A DNA stretch of 64,000 nt, from assembly GCA_016235265.1 (NCBI GenBank), contig JACRLI010000004.1, forward strand, positions 1 to 64,000, written 5' to 3'. This document shows, in pieces, positions 25,698 to 35,126 of this stretch; the stretch's first letter is position 1; the number at the start of each line of letters is the position of its first letter. The notes below the pieces were generated by a model. That model searched no databases. It was not told the DNA's origin and saw only the letters and a program-made list of their open reading frames with translations. Source of the stretch: Candidatus Eisenbacteria bacterium. GTDB taxonomy: Bacteria; Eisenbacteria; RBG-16-71-46; JACRLI01. The position numbers were made by a program, and so were the translations under genes.

Positions 25698-26741
25698 TCA
25701 GGCCCCGCCGGCGCCCCGGATTTCCCCTACCACCCGATCCCTGAAGTTCCGCACTTCCGGCCGTGCAAACCGTTCCAGCCCGGCCGGGATGGGCCAGCCC
25801 AGCGCGCCCAGCAGATCGAACAGCGCGGCCGGAACCGCGCGCATGTTGCCGTCCTCCACCTTGAAGGCCAGGCCTCGCCCGGTGGGCACGTGACCCACGC
25901 AGTACACCGCCTCGGCCCCGATCTTCACGATGTACCCACCCCCCGACGCGCGCATGAACTCGGTGTCCAGCTTGCCGGGCCCACCCACCATGTCCGGCTC
26001 CGCGCGCACGGCGTCCAGCAGTCGCGCGACGGTGGCGGAGGGAGCGCCGTCGGGACCCAGGCCGCGGATGAAGCGCGCGTAGCTGTGCGCCATGGACAGC
26101 AGCGGCACGGCGAAGACCGGTGCGCTGCAGCCGTCCACGGCCACCGCCACGTCCCCGGGGCCCATTCCGGCGTAATCGGCGACGATGCGGCGGATCTCCA
26201 CCTGGTGCGGATGCTCCGGGTCCAGGTAGGTCTCCACCGGCCAGCCGCGAAAGCGGGTGGCCAGCAGCATTCCCGCATGCTTCCCGGAACAGTTGTGGCA
26301 GGCGGCGGTGGGCTTGCGGCCGCTGTCGGCCAGCTCGCGCGCGGCGGCCGCATCGGTCGGGGCGTGCGTGCCGCACTGCAGATGCTCCACGCCCAGGCCG
26401 GCGCGGGAGAGCATGTCCAGCACGGTGGCCACGTGGAGGGCGGTGCCGCTGTGCGAGCCGCACGCGATGGCCAGCTCGCGCGGGCCCAGGCCGAAGTGAT
26501 CGGCGGCGCCGGATTCCACCAGCGGGAAGGCCTGGAACACCTTGGAGGCGGAGCGGTAGTAGGTTACGCGGTGCGGGTCGCCGAAGGTGGCGATCAGGCG
26601 AGCGCCGTCGCTGGCGGCGGCGTGGACCACGTGGCGGCTCTCCACGAGGGCGCCACGGGTGACTTCCAGGACGCGCGGGTCGATTGTTGCGGCAGAGGGG
26701 CGCCCACCGGGGCGCCCCTCCTGTCCGTGCCTGCCGTTCAC
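25698..26741 (-). CDS. L-asparaginase II family protein (PF06089-type)
   Basis: A 347-residue protein of the bacterial asparaginase II family, distinct from AnsA/AnsB. Characteristic blocks are EVTRGALVESRH near the N-terminus, YYRSASKVFQAFPLVESGAA, ACGSHSGTALHV, CHNCSGKHAGMLLA and AVDGCSAPVFAVPL. It should hydrolyse asparagine, or a related amide, to the acid plus ammonia. The GTG (complement of 26739-26741) overlaps the aminotransferase stop as GTGA. That start adds ~20 residues encoded by a perfect hairpin; the conserved protein begins at ATIDPRVLEV, so the real start may be downstream at a non-standard codon. It is downstream of the aminotransferase and probably co-transcribed. Confidence 0.8.
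   Translation of the reverse strand: MNGRHGQEGRPGGRPSAATIDPRVLEVTRGALVESRHVVHAAASDGARLIATFGDPHRVTYYRSASKVFQAFPLVESGAADHFGLGPRELAIACGSHSGTALHVATVLDMLSRAGLGVEHLQCGTHAPTDAAAARELADSGRKPTAACHNCSGKHAGMLLATRFRGWPVETYLDPEHPHQVEIRRIVADYAGMGPGDVAVAVDGCSAPVFAVPLLSMAHSYARFIRGLGPDGAPSATVARLLDAVRAEPDMVGGPGKLDTEFMRASGGGYIVKIGAEAVYCVGHVPTGRGLAFKVEDGNMRAVPAALFDLLGALGWPIPAGLERFARPEVRNFRDRVVGEIRGAGGA
26695..26720 (-). terminator. Perfect hairpin at the aminotransferase/asparaginase junction
   Basis: GAGGGGCGCCC and its complement pair over 11 bp with a four-base loop. There is no T run on the minus strand. It lies inside the putative first codons of the asparaginase, so it may reduce readthrough or mark a processing site. 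Confidence 0.45.
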
Positions 26742-28081
26742 CGGGTCTTCTTCTTCTCCGCGGCGGTGAGCACCTCGTCGAAGATGGAGAGCGAGGTGGC
26801 GATCTCGTCGCGCGTGATGACCAGGGGCGGCGCGAAGCGGATCGAGTTGGGCCCGGAGCCGAGCAGCAGCATGCCCTTGCGGAAGGCGCGCTCCACCAGC
26901 TCGTCGCGCATCTTCCCGTCGCCGGCCATGCCGCTGCGGTCCTTGACGATCTCCACGCCCACCATCAGGCCGCGGCCCTGCACCCAGCCGATGCTGCGGT
27001 GCCGGGCCTCCAGCTCCTTGAGGCCCTCCATGAGCTCCACCCCGCGGCGCTCGGCGTTCTTCATCAGCCCGCCCTCGATCAGGTCCAGCGTGGCCAGCGA
27101 GGCCGCGCAGCACACCGGGTTGCCGCCGAAGGTGTTGCCGTGCGATCCCGGGGGCCAGTCCATGAGCGAGGCCGGCGCCAGCATGGCCGCGAGCGGCATG
27201 CCCGAAGCAATGCCCTTGGCCACGGTGATGATGTCCGGCTTCACGCCCCAGTGCTGGATGGCCCACCACTTCCCGGTGCGGCCCATGCCGGCCTGGACCT
27301 CGTCCAGCACCAGCAGGATGCCGTACTTGTCGCACAGCTTGCGCAGCTCCTGGAAGTAGCCGGGGGGCGGCACCACGTAGCCGCCCTCGCCCTGGATGGG
27401 CTCGACCACCATCGCGGCGCAGTCCTCCGGCGGCAGGACGGTGCGGAAGATCTCCTGCTCGATGAACTTGACGCACGCGAACTGGCACGCCGGGAACTTG
27501 AGGTTGAACACGCAGCGGCGGCAGTTGGCGTAGGGTACGTGCACCGCCTGCGGCGTGAGCGGCGCGAAACCGCGGCGCTGGGTGGCCTTGCTGGCGGTGA
27601 GCGCCAGGGCGCCCAGGGTGCGGCCGTGAAATGCGCCCAGGAAGCCCAGCAGCAGCGGGCGGCGGGTCTTGAAGCGCGCCAGCTTGATGGCGCTCTCCAC
27701 GGCCTCCGTGCCCGAATTGCACAGGTAGGTTCGCGCCGGGCCGCGCGTGGGGCTCAGCTTCGCGAGCCGCTCCGCCACCTGGATCTCGGGCCCGTAGTAG
27801 AAGTCGGTGCCCGACATGTGGAGGAACTTCGCAGCCTGCTGCTGGATCGCGCGCACCACCTTCGGGTGGGCGTGGCCGGTGGCGCACACGGCGATGCCGG
27901 CGTTCATGTCCAGGAACTTGTTGCCGTCCACGTCCCACAGCCAGGCGCCCTTGCCGCGCTCGACGACCATGGGATAGCTGCGGGTATACGACGGGGAGAG
28001 ACTGCGGTGGTCACGCGCCAGCCAGGCGCGCGCCTTCGGGCCGGGAAGGCGGCCCTTGATCAACGGGGTGGAACCGGTCAT
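26738..28081 (-). CDS. Class III (PLP-dependent) aminotransferase, GABA/ornithine-type
   Basis: A 447-residue fold-type I enzyme. The PLP lysine is Lys289 (DIITVAKGIASG). CNSGTEAVESAIK binds the cofactor phosphate, and VEPIQGEGG and LDEVQAGMGRTG are family motifs. It transfers an omega- or alpha-amino group to 2-oxoglutarate; 4-aminobutyrate, acetylornithine, ornithine or lysine are possible donors. A Cys cluster (Cys187, 190, 199, 203) lies in the segment VPYANCRRCVFNLKFPAC, similar to four-Cys loops seen in some GABA-type enzymes. A semialdehyde product would suit the aldehyde dehydrogenase gene just upstream (28264). The start ATG follows AGGGGGT. Confidence 0.88.
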   Translation of the reverse strand: MTGSTPLIKGRLPGPKARAWLARDHRSLSPSYTRSYPMVVERGKGAWLWDVDGNKFLDMNAGIAVCATGHAHPKVVRAIQQQAAKFLHMSGTDFYYGPEIQVAERLAKLSPTRGPARTYLCNSGTEAVESAIKLARFKTRRPLLLGFLGAFHGRTLGALALTASKATQRRGFAPLTPQAVHVPYANCRRCVFNLKFPACQFACVKFIEQEIFRTVLPPEDCAAMVVEPIQGEGGYVVPPPGYFQELRKLCDKYGILLVLDEVQAGMGRTGKWWAIQHWGVKPDIITVAKGIASGMPLAAMLAPASLMDWPPGSHGNTFGGNPVCCAASLATLDLIEGGLMKNAERRGVELMEGLKELEARHRSIGWVQGRGLMVGVEIVKDRSGMAGDGKMRDELVERAFRKGMLLLGSGPNSIRFAPPLVITRDEIATSLSIFDEVLTAAEKKKTR

Positions 28082-28263
28082 GACGACGACCCCCTTCAGG
28101 GAGGAACTCGGCCAGCCGCGGCAACGGGGCGCGCCCGCCGCGGGACGACGGGGACGTGCGGGATCCGCACGAAGCGATCACCGCCGCGCGTCGGGGGGCC
28201 GCCACTGCATCCAGCGCCGCGCGCCGCAGGCGCCGGGCCGGGCTGGGTTGGGGAAGGACAGGG

Positions 28264-29742
28264 TCATGCGTCGATCTGGGCTTTCTGCAGCCTGCCGCTG
28301 TAGTCGATGTACACGGTCTTCCACTCGCTGAACACGTCCAGCACCGCGGTGCCGGCCTCGCGGTGACCGTTGCCGGTCTCCTTGACGCCACCGAAGGGCA
28401 GGTGCACTTCCGCGCCGATGGTGGGCCCGTTCACGTACACGATCCCGGCCTCGATGTCGCGGATGGCGCGCTGCGCCAGGTTCACGTCCCGAGTGTAGAT
28501 GGAAGAGCTCAGTCCGTACATGGTCCCGTTGAGGATCTCCACCGCCTCCTCCCCCGAGCGGCAGGTGAGGATGCTCAGGACCGGGCCGAAGATCTCCTCC
28601 AGGGCGATGCGCATGCCGGGCTTCACCTGGTCGAAGATGGTGGGCTGGAAGAAGTGCCCCTTCGCCAGCGCGCCCTCGCGCGCGGCGGCGCCGCCCAGCA
28701 GCAGTCGCGCGCCCTCTTTGCGGCCGATGTCCACGTAGGCACCGATGGCGGGAATGCGGCCGGCGTTCACCACCGGCCCCACGTCCACGGTCTCATCCAG
28801 GCCGTCGCCCAGCTTCAGCTTCTTCGCGCGCTCCACCAGCCGCTCGGTGAACTCCTTGGCGATCTTCTCGTGCAGGATCAGCCGGCTGGTGGCGGTGCAG
28901 CGCTGGCCGGTGGTGCCGAATGCGCCCCACAGGGCGCCCTCGAGCGCCAGGTCCAGGTCGGCGTCGTCCATCACGATCTGCGCGTTCTTCCCGCCCAGCT
29001 CCAGCGAGCAGCGCTTGAGCGTGGTGCCGCACTGCGCGGCGATCTGCTTGCCCACCTCGGTGGAGCCGGTGAAGCTCAGGACCTTGATCTCCGGGTGGCT
29101 GACCATGGGGGTGCCCACCTCGGAGCCGCTGCCATGGACCAGGTTCACCACGCCCTCGGGGACCCCGGCCTGCTCCAGCGACTCCACCAGCAGCGTGGCG
29201 CTGGCGGGGGTGTCGCTGGCGGGCTTGAGGACCACGGTGTTGCCGCACACCAGCGCCGGGAACATCTTCCAGGTGGCGATGGCCATCGGGAAGTTCCACG
29301 GCGTGATGAGCCCGGCCACACCCACGGGCTGGCGGATCGAGTAGCCGGTCTTGTTGGGCAGCTCGCAATGGGTGGTCTGCCCGAACAGGCGGCGGCCCTC
29401 GCCGGAGGCGTAGAAGGCGGTATCAATGCCCTCCTGCACGTCGCCGCGGGTCTCCTTGATCACCTTGCCCATCTCCCGCGTCATGACGCGCGCCAGCTCC
29501 TCCTTGCGCGCGCGCAGCACCTCGCCCACCTTCAGCAGCAGCTCGCCGCGCTTGGGGGCGGGCACCAGACGCCAGGAGCGGAACGCCTTCGCGGCGGCAT
29601 CCACGGCGCGGCCCACGTCCTTCGCGTCGGAGGACGGGTAGGTCCCCACGATTTCATCGTGGTCGGCGGGATTGCGGTTCTCGAAATTGCGGCCGGTGTG
29701 GGAGTCCACCCACTTCCCGCCGATGAAGTTGCGCGTCTGCAT
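28264..29742 (-). CDS. NAD(P)-dependent aldehyde dehydrogenase (semialdehyde-type)
   Basis: A 492-residue ALDH superfamily enzyme with Asn150 (TPWNFPMA), the general base Glu248 (LELGGKNA) and the catalytic Cys282 (GTTGQRCTATS). The start MQTRNFIGGKWVD is at the ATG complementary to 29740-29742 with GAGGTGA upstream. The sequence is closest in style to alpha-ketoglutaric-semialdehyde or aminoadipate-semialdehyde dehydrogenases. The C-terminus (GHREAGTAVLDVFSEWKT) is a feature of enzymes found next to GABA-type aminotransferases. With the next gene it likely forms a two-step route from an omega-amino acid to a dicarboxylate. Two hairpins precede it. Confidence 0.88.
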   Translation of the reverse strand: MQTRNFIGGKWVDSHTGRNFENRNPADHDEIVGTYPSSDAKDVGRAVDAAAKAFRSWRLVPAPKRGELLLKVGEVLRARKEELARVMTREMGKVIKETRGDVQEGIDTAFYASGEGRRLFGQTTHCELPNKTGYSIRQPVGVAGLITPWNFPMAIATWKMFPALVCGNTVVLKPASDTPASATLLVESLEQAGVPEGVVNLVHGSGSEVGTPMVSHPEIKVLSFTGSTEVGKQIAAQCGTTLKRCSLELGGKNAQIVMDDADLDLALEGALWGAFGTTGQRCTATSRLILHEKIAKEFTERLVERAKKLKLGDGLDETVDVGPVVNAGRIPAIGAYVDIGRKEGARLLLGGAAAREGALAKGHFFQPTIFDQVKPGMRIALEEIFGPVLSILTCRSGEEAVEILNGTMYGLSSSIYTRDVNLAQRAIRDIEAGIVYVNGPTIGAEVHLPFGGVKETGNGHREAGTAVLDVFSEWKTVYIDYSGRLQKAQIDA

Positions 29743-29808
29743 GAAGGTCACCTCGCGGTTCGGCGCCCCGGGCGGGGCGCGGCGGCCAGCGCGAACGGTC
29801 ACGCGGAA

Positions 29809-29829
29809 GGCGCCACCAGCGGTGGCGCC
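29809..29829 (-). terminator. Terminator hairpin after the FlgD-domain gene
   Basis: GGCGCCACC and its exact complement form a nine-bp stem with a three-base loop, 40 bp past the stop at 29869. It is followed by TTCC on the minus strand. A second hairpin (~29764-29781) sits just before the dehydrogenase ribosome site. Confidence 0.5.
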
Positions 29830-29868
29830 CTCCTTGGACCTCGTCACAAGTTCGGTTGGACCGGGCGA

Positions 29869-30831
29869 TCAGCGGATGATCGTGAAGCGGCTCACGCGGC
29901 TCCGGCCCCGGCCATCGAGCGTCTCCAGGCGGTAGAGATAGATGCCGGAGCCCACCTCCTGCCCCTGGCCGTTCTTCACGTCCCAGTCCTCCCCGTTGTC
30001 GGAGGCGCTGTTGTGCTCCAGCGTGCGCAACAGCGCGCCGTCGGCCGTGTAGATCTCGATCTTCACGTGCACGGGAAGGTTGGTGAAACGAATCTTGCGC
30101 CGCCCTACCACGTCCCAGTCCGCCCGGAAGGTGTACGGGTTGGGGACCACCCGCACCTGGTCCAGGTCGTCCTTCACGGGCGCCCCGGTGGGCCGCACCG
30201 GCCCCACCATGTTCGCGCCGCGCGGCGTCAGGTCCTCGCCGTTCTCGGTGGTGTCGCAGATGGTCACGGCGTAGAAGTAGTCGAACCCGTTCTTCGGGCC
30301 CGCCAGCGTGCTGCGCACGTACGAGGTGTCGAACTGCGGCAGGCCGTTCCGGAACCCGGAAAACAGCGGGATGCGGTCGAAGCTAAGGACGCTGTCGGGG
30401 TCGATGAACAGGCCCACGCCCGGCAGCCGGTCGTCGCGAAACGTCCACAGGCGGCTGGTGGAGCCGTTGTCCGGGTTGCGCACCGAATTGCCGAAGGTGC
30501 GGGCCGGGCGCAGCACGTAGCGGCGCAACAGCACCATGTTCGCGGTGTCCGGCCCGATGGACCGGTAGACGCTGTAGCCGCCGAAGTCGGCCCGCTGCCT
30601 CTCCATCGAGGTGTCGCGGTCCCACATCAGGAACGCGTTCTGGTCGTAGTTCCGCATGGAGGCGACGCTGGTGTCCAGCACGTCGCCCGCGAAAAGCGGC
30701 CTCAGCGCGAACCCGCGCACGTTCAGGTTCGGCCACCCGGTTTGCGCCGCGGCCGGCACGGCCGCGGCCGCCAGGGCGCACCACAGGAGCGCCGCCAGCA
30801 GCCGGGTCTTCACGGGAATCGGGGAAGGCAT
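29869..30831 (-). CDS. Secreted protein with C-terminal FlgD-like sorting domain
   Basis: A 320-residue protein with a signal peptide (MPSPIPVKTRLLAALLWCAL ... AAAQ). The middle region (~50-220) is beta-rich, with Asn/Asp and paired aromatic residues, probably an Ig-like or fibronectin-like fold. The last ~85 residues (VRVVPNPYTFRADWDV ... GSGIYLYRLETLD ... RFTIIR) form the FlgD-like sorting module of secretion in related phyla. No catalytic motif is seen. It starts three bases after the lipoprotein gene at 30835 and is in its operon, which suggests a surface assembly with the two lipoproteins upstream. Confidence 0.72.
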   Translation of the reverse strand: MPSPIPVKTRLLAALLWCALAAAAVPAAAQTGWPNLNVRGFALRPLFAGDVLDTSVASMRNYDQNAFLMWDRDTSMERQRADFGGYSVYRSIGPDTANMVLLRRYVLRPARTFGNSVRNPDNGSTSRLWTFRDDRLPGVGLFIDPDSVLSFDRIPLFSGFRNGLPQFDTSYVRSTLAGPKNGFDYFYAVTICDTTENGEDLTPRGANMVGPVRPTGAPVKDDLDQVRVVPNPYTFRADWDVVGRRKIRFTNLPVHVKIEIYTADGALLRTLEHNSASDNGEDWDVKNGQGQEVGSGIYLYRLETLDGRGRSRVSRFTIIR

Positions 30832-30834
30832 CGC

Positions 30835-33330
30835 TCAGCGTCTCCTGTTCTTGGCGGCATCCGCGGTCGCCGAGAGCCGGGCCGGGCCGGACTGGAGGCG
30901 GCGGAGCTCCGGGATCCTTGCGGCGTTCGCGTTCAACTCGTTGTTGCGCTCCAGCGTGAGTTGCGTGCCCTGGGGCGGGCACGCCCCGCGCCAGATGTTC
31001 CAGCCCTTGGTGGAGAGCACGATGTCCGCCACCTGGCGCACCTCTTCCCGGTGCATCAGCGGGAGCTCGAAGCCGAAGTAGTAGAGCTGGTAGGGCGCGC
31101 TCACCTTCGCGGAGCTGCCCGTGGTGAGCGTGGTGCCGAGCTTGTACCAGGCGCACACCGAGCTGTCCACCCACATGGAGGTCTGGCGCGCCACGTAGTT
31201 CACCTGGGCGCGCCGGCCCAGCGAACGGTACAGCCCGATCGGCTGCCATGTGGAGGACTCCGGGAAGGCCGGGCGGTACTGGGTCGGGAAGTCCCGCATG
31301 CACTCGTTCGTGGACGGGTACGGCATCAGCGTGGTGAGGGGATTCCACCGGTTGGTGGGCAGCGCGACGACCCGGCCCACGTCAAACGTCATGGCCGGCA
31401 GGGTGCGGCGCTCCTCCCCGAAGGCGGTCTGCCGGATGAACGGCACCGGCCACGGGTCCATGCCCCGCATGCGCACGTCGAAGTCCGTGCCCGCCCTGCC
31501 GGAGCCGTCCGTGGTGAACATGGTGTCCGGCCCGTGGATCCCCAGCACGTCCACGATGAAGTGGTTGTTGTCCTCCACGTTGGCGTCCTGCGGTATGAAG
31601 GGGTACGAGCCGATGGCGCCCGCGCCCTTCTGCCCCATCAGCCACTTGGCGAACCCGCCACCGCTGCCCCAGATGCAACCGCCCGCCTGCAGCCAGGTGT
31701 ACAGGTTGTTCGAGATGGTGGTGCTGGTGACCAGCTGCCGCAGGGCGTAGTCGAAGCCGGCCCCCGGCGTGGGCAGCGGCACCTGCCACACGATGACCTT
31801 GTAGTGCGAGAGCGTGGACAGCGAGATCCCGAACCGGAGCCGGTTGGTACCCAGGTTCAGGATCACCGAATCGCCCTGGGCCACCGGCCGGCATTCGCCG
31901 GCGGCATTGGTGCGGAAGTCAACCCAGTAGCGGTCCGTCTCCAGGACGTCCCGCCAGAACTGCTCCTGCTCCACCCCGGACAGGCCCGGCCCGTTCACGT
32001 TGTCCAGCGGCAGCGTGGTGTTGTCCAGGACGAACAGGAGCGGGCGGTCGAACGTGACCGGGATCACCTCGATCTGGACCACGCCGATGCTCGAGGAACC
32101 GGCGTCGTCGAAGACCTGCACGTAGAAGTAGTGGATCCCCTTGTCGGGGAACCCGCTGATGATGGCCGAAGTGGACCGCTCGTCCGGCGAGGTCCACACG
32201 AACCCGCCCTTCTGCGTCACCGTGGGCGAAGTGGCGGTCGGGTCGTCAATGTCCAGCGCGTAGCGGTAGTTCGCGACCTTGCCGCCGTAGCCGCTGGCCG
32301 TGGCGCCCCACACGAAGCTCAGGTCCACGTTGGGCGGGACCTGCACTGAGAGCGGGTTCGACAGGTCGAGACCGCTGAAGGACTTTCCCTGGGACCCGGC
32401 GAAGAGCTGCAGGGTGGGCCGCGCCGCCGTGGGCAGCGAGGTGAAGATCGCCACGTTGCGCCCGATCGAGAAGTAGTTGACCTTCTGCCTGCGCTCCTCG
32501 CCCGGCTTGTCCACCAGGGGGGTCGGGACCGGGTCCTCGGCGCCCGCCTCGTCAATGGACTTCACCACGAGGAGGTACGTGTGCCCCGAAGTCAGCTTGA
32601 AGGTGTAGCTGGTGGTGTCCCCGCCCACGTAGAAGTTGCGCCCGGGTGCCGGCGGCTCGTTCATGGTCGCGCGGATGAGCGCGTCGGCGCCCGCCACGTC
32701 AATCACCTGCGGCCGGGGCGTGATGTCCTTGAAGAAGATGTGGAAACGGACCGGGAGGCGCTTCGGGTCGGTGGCGTCCAGGTCCTGGCCGTGCCAGCGC
32801 GCGGTCATGCTGGGCCCGACCACCCCGAACTCGCCGTTGGGGAAGTCCAGCGCCGTGGTGGGTGCCACGGTCAGGGCGTTGAAGTAGCGCACTTCCCAGG
32901 GGGACAGGCCGCCCTCGTTGTCCACCGCGCGGATGAAGAACTCGGCCCCGCCAAGGAAGATGGGATTGCGGGGCGCCAGGGAATCGCCGACGGGAATGGC
33001 CAGGCTGTCCACCGGGAACTGGAGCGTGACCTCGTGCAGCTTGGTGGTCTTCCACCTGGCGCGGTCCGCGAGACCGGTGTCCGCAGGGCTGGAGCAGTAC
33101 TCGTAGTGGTCCACGAAGCCGTCCGGGTCAAACGCGGACCAGCAGAAGTGGATGGAGAAGGGCTGGGTCAGGGGGTTGGTGCGGTCGGAGTTGACCGCCC
33201 CGCAGGTGATCTGCACCGCCGGAACCTTGTTGGCTCCCAGCAGCCCCTCGAACGCCTTCTTTCCGCAGCCCGGCGCGATCCCCGCGAGGACCAGGACTCC
33301 GAGCGCCAGCGCAATGTTCCGAATTCGCAT
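30835..33330 (-). CDS. Large surface lipoprotein, fibronectin/Ig-like, unknown function
   Basis: An 831-residue lipoprotein. The signal peptide ends in a lipobox (AGIAPGC|GKKAF). The ATG complementary to 33328-33330 is preferred over the one five codons earlier because GGGAG is better spaced. Repeated strand-rich blocks (FSIHFCWSAFDPDGFVDHYE, and AVDNEGGLSPW) resemble the fibronectin-III/Ig domains of the next lipoprotein. The C-terminal half (TNRLRFGISLSTLSHYKVIV ... ACPPQGTQLTLERNN) has no family I recognise. It lies 21 bp after the lipoprotein gene at 33352 and is followed by the secreted FlgD-domain protein. A surface adhesin or polymer-binding role is plausible, not shown. Confidence 0.65.
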   Translation of the reverse strand: MRIRNIALALGVLVLAGIAPGCGKKAFEGLLGANKVPAVQITCGAVNSDRTNPLTQPFSIHFCWSAFDPDGFVDHYEYCSSPADTGLADRARWKTTKLHEVTLQFPVDSLAIPVGDSLAPRNPIFLGGAEFFIRAVDNEGGLSPWEVRYFNALTVAPTTALDFPNGEFGVVGPSMTARWHGQDLDATDPKRLPVRFHIFFKDITPRPQVIDVAGADALIRATMNEPPAPGRNFYVGGDTTSYTFKLTSGHTYLLVVKSIDEAGAEDPVPTPLVDKPGEERRQKVNYFSIGRNVAIFTSLPTAARPTLQLFAGSQGKSFSGLDLSNPLSVQVPPNVDLSFVWGATASGYGGKVANYRYALDIDDPTATSPTVTQKGGFVWTSPDERSTSAIISGFPDKGIHYFYVQVFDDAGSSSIGVVQIEVIPVTFDRPLLFVLDNTTLPLDNVNGPGLSGVEQEQFWRDVLETDRYWVDFRTNAAGECRPVAQGDSVILNLGTNRLRFGISLSTLSHYKVIVWQVPLPTPGAGFDYALRQLVTSTTISNNLYTWLQAGGCIWGSGGGFAKWLMGQKGAGAIGSYPFIPQDANVEDNNHFIVDVLGIHGPDTMFTTDGSGRAGTDFDVRMRGMDPWPVPFIRQTAFGEERRTLPAMTFDVGRVVALPTNRWNPLTTLMPYPSTNECMRDFPTQYRPAFPESSTWQPIGLYRSLGRRAQVNYVARQTSMWVDSSVCAWYKLGTTLTTGSSAKVSAPYQLYYFGFELPLMHREEVRQVADIVLSTKGWNIWRGACPPQGTQLTLERNNELNANAARIPELRRLQSGPARLSATADAAKNRRR

Positions 33331-33351
33331 GTCCAAGACTCCCATTGAAAC

Positions 33352-34995
33352 CTACCGCTTGCTCTTCACGAAGAAGGGGATCCGGAGCTTGGCCTGCCGC
33401 CCATCCGCAGGGAGCTGCCCGCTGAGGAAGTCGTTCACTGTGACCTCGAGGATGTGCAGGCCCGCGGTGGACGGAACGGAGAAAGCCGGTGATACGGAGC
33501 TGGCCAGGGTGTAGGTCACCGGGGTGGCGGACTCGGGGTCCAGGGTGAAGGTGTATTCCGCCCCGTACCCGCTGCCGCTGATCGGGGTGTTTCCCGTGGG
33601 GTCGTTGCCGTCGAAGCCCAGGGCGACGCAGGTGAGGCTCTGCCCCACGTACACGCTGTCCACGACCAGGGTGTCCGGCAGGGTGAACGGGAACCGCTGG
33701 TTCGGCCCGTAGGTGAGCTTGACCAGCGGCGCCTTGAAGAACGGGCGGAACCCGCACACCACGGTGATCTTGGAGCCCTTCGGGTCCACCTGGCCCTGGT
33801 AGTCGAAGCCGCGCACGATGAAGCTTCGCACGCCGGCGCGGAAGTTCTCGGCGGAGGACTTGAACTCGAACGGCGCGTGCAGGTACGGCTCGAACACCTC
33901 GATGGAGCCCGAGGGCGGCGTGGAGGGCGTGGGCGGGGGCTGCGAGCCGCCGCCACCCATGAGGCTGTTCTTCACCTGGACCGAGAAGCCCCGGATCTGA
34001 CCGTCGCGGTCCCAGCCACCAAAGGCGATCCGGATGTCGCTGCGGCGCGAAATGGTGTCGCCGTCGGTGTGCGCGTACACCTTCCCGTCCCGGACCTCCT
34101 GGAAACGGCGCTGGATGGGCCGCAGCTCCGCCGGCAGGGCCAGCGTGTTGGGGTCGGTGAACCAGGTGCCCGGCGCGAAGTTGTACGAGAACACCCGCAG
34201 CGTGTCGGGCGCGCCTCCGGCCCCGGTCTCGCCGAGCACCGCGTCCACCCCGCGGATGTGGAACTCGTTGCGACCCGGCAGCAGCTTGTCGGCCGGGTAG
34301 GTGATGCTGGTGTCGGTGGTGAAGACGTAGCTGGCCCCGATGCGCACCTTGAAACCCACCACCTCGGCCTGGAACGGATTGCGCTTGGGCGCGGCATGCC
34401 ACTTGAAGTGCACCGAGCTGCCCAGCGGGATGGTGTCCCGGGGAGCGATGTTGGTGTTGCGGCTGGCGTCCGCCAGCTGGATGTGCGCGCCCCCGGGTGT
34501 GATCGCGTAGGACTCGTCCAGCACCGGCTCCGGCAGGTAGCGGTCCTCGGCATTCAGGATCACGTGGGCGGGGTTGAAGTCCGCCTTGAACTTGTCGTCC
34601 ACGGCGGTGACCCACAGCGTGTGCGGGTAGCGCTGCGTGTTCGCGGTGACCGTGAACGTGAAGATGCTGTCCGTGCGCGTGGTGAAGTGGCTCGGGTCCT
34701 GGAAGTCCGAGATGCCCGGGACCGCGTTGGTGTCGGTGACGATGACCGAGTAGCCGATCACCTTGCCGTCCGGGTCCGAGCCGTACCAGTGGGCGTGATA
34801 GCGGTACAGCACGGCCGTGGGAATGCCGCCCTCGGGCGTCTTGATGAAACTCGTGTCGAAGGGGGTGGCCACCAGCACCACCCTCGGGGAGCGGTTGATG
34901 GTGTTGGTAGCTTCCGTCATTTTGCGGCCACAGCCCCAGGCGCCGAGCACAGCAAGCGCCAGGAGCGCAAAGACGAGAATCCGGCTCTGCTTCAT
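33352..34995 (-). CDS. Surface lipoprotein with fibronectin/Ig-like repeats
   Basis: A 547-residue lipoprotein with a clear signal peptide and lipobox (LAVLGAWGC|GRKM). The body has at least three repeats with DPDG-type loops (YGSDPDGKVIGYSV, GWDRDGQIRGFSV, GFDYQGQVDPKGS), typical of fibronectin-III/cadherin-like surface folds, and a flexible Pro/Gly linker near SQPPPTPSTPPSG. The strong promoter upstream gives a leader of about 95 bases. It is first of a minus-strand operon with the next lipoprotein and a FlgD-domain protein. Function unknown. Confidence 0.68.
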   Translation of the reverse strand: MKQSRILVFALLALAVLGAWGCGRKMTEATNTINRSPRVVLVATPFDTSFIKTPEGGIPTAVLYRYHAHWYGSDPDGKVIGYSVIVTDTNAVPGISDFQDPSHFTTRTDSIFTFTVTANTQRYPHTLWVTAVDDKFKADFNPAHVILNAEDRYLPEPVLDESYAITPGGAHIQLADASRNTNIAPRDTIPLGSSVHFKWHAAPKRNPFQAEVVGFKVRIGASYVFTTDTSITYPADKLLPGRNEFHIRGVDAVLGETGAGGAPDTLRVFSYNFAPGTWFTDPNTLALPAELRPIQRRFQEVRDGKVYAHTDGDTISRRSDIRIAFGGWDRDGQIRGFSVQVKNSLMGGGGSQPPPTPSTPPSGSIEVFEPYLHAPFEFKSSAENFRAGVRSFIVRGFDYQGQVDPKGSKITVVCGFRPFFKAPLVKLTYGPNQRFPFTLPDTLVVDSVYVGQSLTCVALGFDGNDPTGNTPISGSGYGAEYTFTLDPESATPVTYTLASSVSPAFSVPSTAGLHILEVTVNDFLSGQLPADGRQAKLRIPFFVKSKR

Positions 34996-35097
34996 CCGCT
35001 CTCGATCTCCAGAAGGAATGAGAAGCTTGGAGGGGTACCGAGGCTACCGGGTGTACCAGCCCCACCGGAGCCACCACACAGTACAGAGGGTATCGGA

Positions 35098-35126
35098 AAG
35101 CTAGCAGAGCCCCCGACCGGTGTCAA
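35098..35126 (-). promoter_or_regulatory. Sigma70-type promoter of the lipoprotein operon
   Basis: TTGACA (complement of 35121-35126) and TAGCTT (complement of 35098-35103) are 17 bp apart with a TGC before the -10. Start expected near 35091. Confidence 0.65.
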
